This document shows, piece after piece, positions 26,285-33,466 of a stretch of 64,000 nt of DNA. The notes under the pieces are model-generated. The model did no database searches, was not told the DNA's origin, and saw only the letters and a list, made by a program, of their open reading frames with translations. The position numbers and the translations under genes were made by a program. The DNA is from Brevundimonas sp. Lineage in GTDB: Bacteria > Pseudomonadota > Alphaproteobacteria > Caulobacterales > Caulobacteraceae. Location of the stretch: positions 134,006 to 198,005 of the forward strand of contig QFQU01000002.1 in assembly GCA_003248965.1 (NCBI GenBank). The letters run 5' to 3'. Numbering within the stretch: the first letter of the stretch is position 1; every line of letters begins with the position of its first letter.

Positions 26285-26564
26285 GACGCCTGGTTCCCTA
26301 TGCCTGCTGGCATTGATCCGGACACGCCAGGGCGGCCGATCCATTGCGCCCTAGTAGAGGATGGCTCGCCCCGCTTCAACCGACGCCTGAGGCCCGGCGA
26401 CGATGGACGGTCGGACAGGCGAAAAACAGAGTCCGAACAGTCCGATCCGTCCGATCTGTCCGAAATCGCCGCCCCTCCTCCATGCGGCGGGCAGTATGGC
26501 GCGGCGGTCGACCAGGGCGCGCAGAAAGCATATCTGGAAGCGCAAGCCCTTGAAAAAGCGTCGC
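26285..26564. other. Non-coding gap between ptsP and the RodZ-like gene
   Basis: About 280 bases with no convincing gene. The only structure seen is a four-copy, 9-base-period tandem repeat (GTCCGA at 26431, 26440, 26449 and 26458) preceded by its inverse TCGGAC at 26411-26416. It probably holds the promoter of the minus-strand RodZ-like gene and the 3' end of ptsP. Confidence 0.6.
26431..26466. repeat. Four-copy 9-bp tandem repeat
   Basis: GTCCGA recurs exactly every nine bases at 26431, 26440, 26449 and 26458, each followed by a variable trinucleotide. TCGGAC at 26411-26416 is its inverted copy, so the first unit can also pair into a hairpin. It could be a cluster of binding sites upstream of the RodZ-like gene, or simple slippage. 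Confidence 0.6.
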
Positions 26565-28823
26565 TCACGCCGCGACGTTCAGCTTTCGAGCCAGGGCCTG
26601 TATCTCGTTGCGGACCGATCCGGTCGACAGGTTCAGCAGGTTGGACAGGCCGCGCCGCGCCGCGCCCAGGTCAGCCGACAGGATCATGCGCTTGACCGGA
26701 CCGACCCCGCCGGCGGGCGCCGACAGACGGGTGAAGCCCAGGGCGATCAGGGCGAAGGCTTCCAGCGGGCGACCCGCCAGCTCGCCGCAGATGGAGACGG
26801 GCGTGCCGGTGTCGGCGCAGGCCTTCTGGATCGTCTGCAGCGCGCGCAGGGTCGGCGGCGACAGGGGGTCGTAGCGGTCCGACACCAGGGGATTGGTCCG
26901 GTCGGCCGCGTACATGTACTGGAACAGGTCGTTGGTGCCGATGGAGACGAAGTCCGTCAGGGGCAGAAGCGCGTCCAGGTGCCACAGCAGGGACGGACAT
27001 TCGATCATGGCGCCCACCCGCAGCAGGGCGGGCAGCGCCCGGCCCCGGCGGCGCGCCCAGGCGCATTCGACATCGACCAGTTCGCGCGCGGCCCGGAACT
27101 CGTCCACCGTGGCGATCATCGGGAACATGACGCGCAGCTCGCGCCCGGCGCCCGCCGCCAGCAGGGCGCGCAACTGCATCCGCAACAGGGACGGCCGGTC
27201 CAGACCCAGGCGGATGGCGCGGCGGCCCAGGGCGGGATTCTCTTCCCGCTCCGCCTCCAGATAGGGCAGGACCTTGTCGCCGCCGATGTCCAGGGTGCGG
27301 AAGGTGACGGGCTTGTCGCCCGCCGCGTCCAGAACCAGCTTGTAGAGGGCCGTCTGGGCGTCCAGACGCGGCAGTTCGTCGGACACCATGAACTGGAATT
27401 CGGTGCGGAACAGGCCGATGCCCTCGGCGCCCGTCTCGGCCATATTCTCCAGATCGACCGCCAGACCGGCGTTGGTCAGGACCATGATCCGCTGGCCGTC
27501 CAGGGTGACGGCGGGCGTATCGCGCAGCTGGGCGAACTCGGCCTGACGCTGCTGGCGCACGTCCATGCGGGACTGGGTCGCCTCCAGCATGTCGGCGCGG
27601 GGACGCAGGTAGGCCTCTCCGGTCTCGCCGTCGGCGATGACCATGTCGCCTTCCGACAACCGGTCGCGCAGGCCCATCAGGCGCCCGACGCACGGAATCT
27701 GAAGCGCCCGGGCCACAATGGCGGCGTGGCTGGCGGCCGAGCCTTCCTCCAGCAACAGGCCCTTCAGCTTGTCGCGCGGATATTCCAGGAGGTCGGCGGG
27801 GCCCAGGTTTCGGGCCACCAGAATGGCGTCGTCGGGCAATTCCCGCTCGCCCGGCTTGTCGCCCGCCAGCACGCGCAGCAGCCGGTTGGCCAGATCCTCG
27901 AAATCGTGCAGCCGCTCGCGGATATAGGGGTCGCGCGCCTGGGCGAAGCGGGCGCGATGTTCGTTCCTGACCCGGTCCACGGCCGCCTCGGCCGTCAGGC
28001 CGTTCCGCACCGCCTCTTCCAGCGACCGGTTCCAGCCCCGGTCGTCGGCGAACATCCGATAGGTTTCCAGCACCTCGAACGAGGGACCGGCCAAGCCCTG
28101 CCCCTTGTCCAGCATGGCGTCCAGGCCAGTCTTCAGCGTGGCCAGGGCCAGCTTCAGCCGCGCCTCCTCCATGCCCGGATCGTCGCTGAGCAGCCTTTCG
28201 GGCGCCAGCGGGGCCTCGTGCAGGACCACATGACCGAAGGCCAGGCCCTCGGCGAATTTCTGGCCCTTCAGCCGTTCCGGGCGGTGGGGCGCCACTTCGA
28301 CGTCGCGCAGCTCGTCCTGGTCCAGCAGTTCGCCGGAGGCCACCGTCTCGGCCAGGACCATGGCGATGGTCTGGATGTCCTCGACCTCGTCCTCGTCGTA
28401 GCGCCGTTCGGTGCGGTTCTGGACGACCAGGACGCCGATGGCCCGCCCGCCGCGCAGCAAGGGGGCGCCCAGGAAGGCGTGATAGGGGTCTTCGCCCGTC
28501 TCCGGGCGGTAGGAGAAGGCCGGATGCGACGGCGCGTCCGACAGGCTGATCGGCTGGGCCAGGCGGGCCACCTCGCCCACCAGACCCTCGCCGGGACGCA
28601 GGCGGGTGTTGTGGACGGCTTCGGGATTCAGACCCTCGGTGGCGAACAGCTCCAGCTCGCCCGAGGCGCGGCGCAGATAGATGGAGCAGACCTCGGCGAC
28701 CATCGAACGGGCGATGATGCGGACGACCATGTTCAGCCGGTCCTGCGCAGGCGTGGCGCCCGCACCCGCCCCGCCCAGAGCCTCTCGGATCTGGCGCAGG
28801 AGGATTCGAGGTCCCCTGGTCAT
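26565..28823 (-). CDS. ptsP: Nitrogen-type phosphotransferase enzyme I (EI-Ntr)
   Basis: First kinase of the nitrogen-related phosphotransfer relay, taking phosphate from phosphoenolpyruvate to NPr. It is 752 residues from MTRGPRILLRQIREAL. A GAF sensor domain (about 25-160), which in related proteins responds to nitrogen state, precedes the HPr-binding/phosphohistidine domain with active His366 (GSAASHAAIVARAL) and a C-terminal PEP-binding barrel (GLFRTEFQFM, RAIRLGLDRP, FVSIGTNDLFQYMYAADR, CGELAG). An ATG six codons upstream is possible. lysC lies 67 bases upstream on the same strand, the arrangement known in other alphaproteobacteria. Confidence 0.95.
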   Translation of the reverse strand: MTRGPRILLRQIREALGGAGAGATPAQDRLNMVVRIIARSMVAEVCSIYLRRASGELELFATEGLNPEAVHNTRLRPGEGLVGEVARLAQPISLSDAPSHPAFSYRPETGEDPYHAFLGAPLLRGGRAIGVLVVQNRTERRYDEDEVEDIQTIAMVLAETVASGELLDQDELRDVEVAPHRPERLKGQKFAEGLAFGHVVLHEAPLAPERLLSDDPGMEEARLKLALATLKTGLDAMLDKGQGLAGPSFEVLETYRMFADDRGWNRSLEEAVRNGLTAEAAVDRVRNEHRARFAQARDPYIRERLHDFEDLANRLLRVLAGDKPGERELPDDAILVARNLGPADLLEYPRDKLKGLLLEEGSAASHAAIVARALQIPCVGRLMGLRDRLSEGDMVIADGETGEAYLRPRADMLEATQSRMDVRQQRQAEFAQLRDTPAVTLDGQRIMVLTNAGLAVDLENMAETGAEGIGLFRTEFQFMVSDELPRLDAQTALYKLVLDAAGDKPVTFRTLDIGGDKVLPYLEAEREENPALGRRAIRLGLDRPSLLRMQLRALLAAGAGRELRVMFPMIATVDEFRAARELVDVECAWARRRGRALPALLRVGAMIECPSLLWHLDALLPLTDFVSIGTNDLFQYMYAADRTNPLVSDRYDPLSPPTLRALQTIQKACADTGTPVSICGELAGRPLEAFALIALGFTRLSAPAGGVGPVKRMILSADLGAARRGLSNLLNLSTGSVRNEIQALARKLNVAA

Positions 28824-28890
28824 CGCGCCGCCTGCCGGCATCCTGTCTCCCGCGCCCTTTCGTCTGATGTAGGCGCTTTCTTCAGATCAC

Positions 28891-30165
28891 CTATACCGTT
28901 TCAAGCCCATAGGCCGAATGCAGGGCGCGAACGGCCAGTTCGGCGTAGGCGGCGTCGATCAGGACGCTGATCTTGATTTCCGAGGTCGAGATGGCCTGGA
29001 ACTTGACCCCCTTGTCGGCCAGGGCCTTGAACATGGTCTGGGCCACGCCGGCATGGCTTCGCATGCCCACGCCCACGACCGAGACCTTGGCCACGTCCTC
29101 GTCGACGCGGATTTCCTCAAAGCCCAGTTGGGCCTTGGCGGCGGTCATCAGCTCGGCGGCGCGTACGGCGTCGCGGCGGCCGGTGGTGAAGGTCAGATTG
29201 ACCGCCCCCGGGGTGCGCGACTGGCTCTGGACGATCATGTCCACGTTCACGCTGGCCTCGGCCAGGCGGGTGAAGACGTCGGCGGGGGCGTCGACCCGGT
29301 CCGAAAGGCCCAAAAGGGTGATGCGGGCCTCGTCGCGGCTCATGGTCACGCCGGACACGATGCGTTTTTCCACGATCTCCTCCTCGTCGCAGATCAGGGT
29401 TCCGCCCTTGTCGGGCATGACGCCGTTAGCGTCGGGTTCGATAAAGCTGGACAGCACGCGCACCGGCACCTGTTTGGCCATGGCGAGCTCGACCGAGCGG
29501 GTCTGCAACACCTTGGCGCCCAGGGAGGCCATTTCCAGCATCTCCTCGTAGGAGACCTTGTTCAGACGCCTGGCGCGGCTCTCGATGCGCGGGTCGGTCG
29601 TATAGACGCCGTCCACGTCGGTATAGATGTCGCAAGGGCAGCCCAGGGCCGCCGCCACAGCCACCGCAGAGGTGTCCGAGCCGCCCCGGCCCAGGGTGGT
29701 GATCTTGCCGTCGAGGGTGACGCCCTGGAAGCCGGGGACGACCGCGATCTGGCCGCCGTCGACGGCGGCGCCCAGCTTGTCGCCCGGAATGTCGACGATG
29801 CGGGCGCGGGCATGGGCGTCGTCGGTGACGATCGGCACCTGCCAGCCCATCCACGACCGGGCGTCCAGCCCCATGTTCCTCAGGGTCATGGCCAGAAGGC
29901 CCGACGTGACCTGCTCGCCCGAAGCGACCACCACGTCATATTCGTCGTCCGACAGCGGCAGGCCCGCGCCGGCCGGGCCGGCCCCGTCGGTCCAGGCGAC
30001 CAGTTCGTTGGTCTTGCCCGCCATGGCCGAGACGACGACGGCGACCTTCTTGCCGGTCGCGGCCTCGGCGGCGACGATGCGCGCCGCACGACGGATACGT
30101 TCGAGGTCGCCCATGGAGGTGCCGCCGAACTTCATCACCAGTCGTGTCGTATCGGGCCGCGTCAT
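28891..30165 (-). CDS. lysC: Aspartate kinase
   Basis: Phosphorylates aspartate, the first step towards lysine, threonine and methionine. It is 424 residues. The amino-acid kinase domain starts with VMKFGGTSMGD, then GRGGSDTSAVAVAAAL and DVDGVYTTDPRI. Two C-terminal ACT domains (ITLLGLSDRVDAPADVF, and KVSVVGVGMRSHAGVAQTMF) bind the feedback inhibitors lysine or threonine. The gene is divergent from ubiG with about 56 bases between the starts and is followed by ptsP. Confidence 0.96.
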   Translation of the reverse strand: MTRPDTTRLVMKFGGTSMGDLERIRRAARIVAAEAATGKKVAVVVSAMAGKTNELVAWTDGAGPAGAGLPLSDDEYDVVVASGEQVTSGLLAMTLRNMGLDARSWMGWQVPIVTDDAHARARIVDIPGDKLGAAVDGGQIAVVPGFQGVTLDGKITTLGRGGSDTSAVAVAAALGCPCDIYTDVDGVYTTDPRIESRARRLNKVSYEEMLEMASLGAKVLQTRSVELAMAKQVPVRVLSSFIEPDANGVMPDKGGTLICDEEEIVEKRIVSGVTMSRDEARITLLGLSDRVDAPADVFTRLAEASVNVDMIVQSQSRTPGAVNLTFTTGRRDAVRAAELMTAAKAQLGFEEIRVDEDVAKVSVVGVGMRSHAGVAQTMFKALADKGVKFQAISTSEIKISVLIDAAYAELAVRALHSAYGLETV

Positions 30166-30221
30166 CGTGGCGTTTCGCCCCCTGCTTGCGTGAAAGGCCG
30201 CAAAGGTTCATCCCTCGCGTC

Positions 30222-31040
30222 ATGACCGCTTCTAACGGCGCCGCCTCGCCTCGCCTACCCCGTTCGGGGAAAGGTTTTTCGCAAAATTCGCCCGAAGGTG
30301 CGTTCGGCGCATCGATCGACCCCGCCGACGTCGCCCGTTTCTCGGCCCAGGCGGCGGAGTGGTGGGATGCGAAGGGGCCGTTCGCGCCGCTGCACCGGTT
30401 CAATCCGGCGCGGCTGAAACTGATCCGCGAACAGCTGTGCGCCCGGCTGGGCCGCGATCCCGATGCGATCCGTCCGTTCGATGGGCTGACCCTGTTGGAC
30501 GTGGGCTGCGGCGGGGGGCTGATCGCCGAGCCGATGCGGCGGATGGGGTTTCAGGTTTCAGCCATCGACGCCTCCAGCGAGAACATCGGCACCGCCCGCG
30601 CCCATGCGGACATGGTCGGGCTGGACATCGCCTATCGCGCCGCCACGGTCGAACAGATCGAGGCCGAGGGCGCCGGCCCCTTCGACGTCGTCCTGACGAT
30701 GGAGGTGATCGAACACGTCGCCGATCCCGAAAGCTTCGTGCGCGCCTGTTCACGCCTGGTCCGGCCCGGCGGCGTCATGATGGTCGCCACATTGAACCGC
30801 ACGCTGAAGTCCCTGGCCCTGGGCAAGGTGGCGGCGGAATACATTCTGCGCTGGGTCCCGGCCGGCACCCACGACTGGCGCCAGTTCCTGAAGCCCGACG
30901 AAATCCGCGCCATGCTGTCCGCCGAGCCGGTGACGGTCGAGGGGCCCTACGGCCTGAACTACGACCCGCTGAACGACCGCTGGAGCCAGTCGGACGATGC
31001 GGGGATCAACTATATGATGGTCGCGACGCGAGACGTCTGA
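30222..31040 (+). CDS. ubiG: Ubiquinone biosynthesis O-methyltransferase
   Basis: Performs both O-methylations in ubiquinone synthesis, using S-adenosylmethionine. It is 272 residues from MTASNGAASP, with EWWDAKGPFAPLHRFNPARL, SAM-binding motif LLDVGCGGGLIAEPMRRMG, and TMEVIEHVADP plus GGVMMVATLNRT in the Rossmann core. The frame extends 26 codons upstream into the lysC promoter region, so the ATG at 30222 is favoured. A strong terminator follows at once. Confidence 0.93.
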   Translation: MTASNGAASPRLPRSGKGFSQNSPEGAFGASIDPADVARFSAQAAEWWDAKGPFAPLHRFNPARLKLIREQLCARLGRDPDAIRPFDGLTLLDVGCGGGLIAEPMRRMGFQVSAIDASSENIGTARAHADMVGLDIAYRAATVEQIEAEGAGPFDVVLTMEVIEHVADPESFVRACSRLVRPGGVMMVATLNRTLKSLALGKVAAEYILRWVPAGTHDWRQFLKPDEIRAMLSAEPVTVEGPYGLNYDPLNDRWSQSDDAGINYMMVATRDV

Positions 31041-31046
31041 AACGAA

Positions 31047-31076
31047 AAAGGCCGCCCCGAAGGGCGGCCTTTCCTT
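31047..31076. terminator. Bidirectional terminator between ubiG and the OPT gene
   Basis: Perfect 11-bp stem (AAAGGCCGCCC / GGGCGGCCTTT) with a CGAA loop. Ts follow on both strands, so it can end ubiG (plus) and the convergent OPT transporter gene (minus). Confidence 0.85.
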
Positions 31077-31094
31077 TTGGGGCCTGGATCGCCC

Positions 31095-33146
31095 CTAGAC
31101 CTTCTGCGCCCGGCTTCTGGTCCAGGCGTACAGGCCGAACACGGCGACCGCGAAGCCGACGATGCCCGCCAGCATGGCCGGCCACGCCGAACCCTCGGGC
31201 AGCATGGCGAAGGGTGCGTCGTCCTTGGTGGCAACGATGACGCCGGCGGTGAAGACGCCGAACAGGCTCTCGCCCACGATCAGGCCCGAGGCCAACAGCA
31301 CCCCCATCCGCCGCGCCACATCGGCGTAGCGGGTGCTGGAGACGGCCTTGTCGTAGATCCAGCCGCAGACCGCGCCGATCACCAGCATGGTGGTGACGGC
31401 GGCCGGCAGATAGAAGCCGATGCCGACGGCCAGCGGCGGCAGCTTGACCTTGCCCTTGGTCGCTTTCGACACGACCGCGTCCAGCACGATGATGACCACG
31501 CCGATCGCCGCGCCCAGACCGATCAGGTCCCAGCGCAGATCGCCGCCGATGACGCCGCGCGCCAGGGCCGAGATCAGGGTGGCTTGCGGGGCGGCCAGGG
31601 TCTTGGCGCCTTCCACGATGGCGGGCGGGCCGCCTTCGAAGCCGAAGGCCTGGTTCAGCAGGTTCAGGATGAAGGGGATCACCAGAGCGCCGGCGCCGAC
31701 GCCGACGATCAGCGCCACCTGCTGACGCCACGGCGTGGCCTCGACCAGTTGGCCGGTCTTCAGGTCTTGAAGATTGTCATTGGCGATGACGGCGACGGCG
31801 AAGACCACCGCGGTCACGATCAGGGCGAAGGCGATGATCGACGGATCGGCCGGTACGCCCGCGATGGCCATGACGCCCAGCATCAACAGCGAGGCGATGA
31901 CGATGGCCAGGATGCCGACGCCCGAGACCGGGCTGTTCGACGAGCCGATCAGACCCGCCATATAGCCGCAGATGGCCGCGACCGCGAAGCCGATCAGCAC
32001 CACATAGACCAGGCCGCCGATCACCAGCAGCGGGGTGGAAGACGCCAGTGCCGGGGCGCTCTGGGCGAACCAGGCCAGGAGGCCAGCGATGCCGACCAGG
32101 CAGGCGGCCGAAACGCCGCCGACAAGCTTGATCGGCAGGTCCTGTTCCGTGCGCTCAAGCACCTCGCCGTGCGAACGGCGGGCGTTGGCGGCGAGCGCCG
32201 AGGTCAGGCCGCCGATCAGCGGTCCGGCCAGTTTGATCAGGGTCCAGATGGCGGCGACGCCGATCACGCCCGCGCCCATGAACCGCACCTCGCGCGCCCA
32301 GACCCTGGAGGCCAGTTCCTCGGCGCCGACGCCGGCGGGAAGGGTCGAGGCGATCGACGGAATGCCGTGCGCCGTCAGCCAAGCGACGGTGTCGGGGCTG
32401 GTCAGGATCGGCACGGCGACAGCCCAGGCCAGCACTAGGCCGAACAGCTGCGCCAGACCGACCGTCAGGCCGATCAGATGGCCGGCGCCCAGCAGGGCGA
32501 ACTGCATGCCGAAGCCCATGCCGGTCGCGCCGCCGCCCAGGGCGGCGGGCAGTTTGAAGAACTTGGCCGCTTCGCCCGCGAAGACCCGACCCGCGACCAG
32601 CAGGGCGTAGCCGGCCGAAACCACGGCCCCGGCGACCACGACCCAGAGGCCGGACTTGTTCTCGCGCACGGCGCTTTCGGTCTGTTCGGCCCCGCGCGAG
32701 CCGACCTTCAGCACCTCGGCGGCGGCGACGCCTTCCGGGTAGGGCAGGCCGCCATTGACGACCAGCGCCCGCCTCAGCGGAATGGAGAAGGTCACGCCCA
32801 GGACGCCGCCCAGGATGCAGATGGCCACCGACTGCCAGAACGGAAACTCCAGCCACCAGCCGATCATCACCAGGCCCGGCAGGACGAAGATGATCGAACT
32901 CATGGCGCCGCCGACCGAGGCCACGGTCTGGACGGTCATGTTCTCCCAGATGGTCGAGGTGCGGAAGGCCCGCAGCACGGCCATGGAGATCACCGCCGCC
33001 GGAATAGCCGAGGCGAAGGTCAGGCCGACCAGAAGGCCCAGATAGGTGTTGGCGGCGGTGAAGATCACCGCCAGCAGGCAGCCCAGCACCAGGGCGCGGA
33101 GCGTCAGTTCAAGCCGACCTTTCGGGGCGGCGGCGGCGTCTGTCAT
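31095..33146 (-). CDS. OPT-family oligopeptide transporter
   Basis: A 683-residue inner-membrane transporter with about fifteen hydrophobic segments. The opening TLRALVLGCLLAVIFTAANTYLGLLVGLTFASAIPAAVISMAVLR and the PYPEGVAAAEVLKVG motif are typical of the bacterial OPT family, which takes up peptides or metal chelates. There is no partner gene, consistent with a proton-driven single-component system. It is convergent with ubiG. Directly upstream lies the decayed PAP2 phosphatase remnant. Confidence 0.9.
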   Translation of the reverse strand: MTDAAAAPKGRLELTLRALVLGCLLAVIFTAANTYLGLLVGLTFASAIPAAVISMAVLRAFRTSTIWENMTVQTVASVGGAMSSIIFVLPGLVMIGWWLEFPFWQSVAICILGGVLGVTFSIPLRRALVVNGGLPYPEGVAAAEVLKVGSRGAEQTESAVRENKSGLWVVVAGAVVSAGYALLVAGRVFAGEAAKFFKLPAALGGGATGMGFGMQFALLGAGHLIGLTVGLAQLFGLVLAWAVAVPILTSPDTVAWLTAHGIPSIASTLPAGVGAEELASRVWAREVRFMGAGVIGVAAIWTLIKLAGPLIGGLTSALAANARRSHGEVLERTEQDLPIKLVGGVSAACLVGIAGLLAWFAQSAPALASSTPLLVIGGLVYVVLIGFAVAAICGYMAGLIGSSNSPVSGVGILAIVIASLLMLGVMAIAGVPADPSIIAFALIVTAVVFAVAVIANDNLQDLKTGQLVEATPWRQQVALIVGVGAGALVIPFILNLLNQAFGFEGGPPAIVEGAKTLAAPQATLISALARGVIGGDLRWDLIGLGAAIGVVIIVLDAVVSKATKGKVKLPPLAVGIGFYLPAAVTTMLVIGAVCGWIYDKAVSSTRYADVARRMGVLLASGLIVGESLFGVFTAGVIVATKDDAPFAMLPEGSAWPAMLAGIVGFAVAVFGLYAWTRSRAQKV

Positions 33147-33179
33147 CGAAGGGTTCCCACGTTTGGCGGGACCGTAAGC

Positions 33180-33465
33180 GCATTATGTCGCAGGCGGCAA
33201 CAGGGCGCACGACGAAGGTCATGCGGTGCGGCGCCAGCATGACCATGGCCGTCAGCTCCAGGACAGAAGGATGGCGGACAGGAAATGGCCGCCGAAGGCC
33301 AGACGGTTCATCGACAGGGCGACGGCGCAGGTGATCGTCACCGGCAAGGCGACGGGGCGCCCGCGCGCGGGCGAAGGCGCAGTTGGTGCCTCAGGCGTCG
33401 CTGAACATCCAGACCGGGGTGAAGCTTTCCTGAGCCGCCCAGACCTGACCTTCCAGGTCGAACCC
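33180..33465 (-). pseudogene. Remnant of a PAP2-family phosphatase (5'-truncated, frameshifted)
   Basis: No intact gene fills this gap, but three minus-strand frames together show the tail of a PAP2 phosphatase. Frame one, from 33465, gives ESFTPVWMFSDA, a stop codon (33391-33393), then GTNCAF, matching the family's catalytic-loop pattern with NCSFVSG. A second frame gives MNRLAFGGHFLSAILLSWS, matching the GGHFLSD histidine motif, then stops at 33252-33254. A third continues LTAMVMLAPHRM, the last transmembrane helix. One internal stop and two frameshifts mean it is dead. The 5' half is missing where it meets the end of divL. Confidence 0.5.
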
Positions 33466-33466
33466 G

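Noticed and set aside
26281..26568. 95-codon minus-strand frame in the ptsP to RodZ-like gap
   Set aside because: It is Ser/Arg/Pro-rich with the 9-base repeat translated as SDxSD. No start signal or family resemblance.
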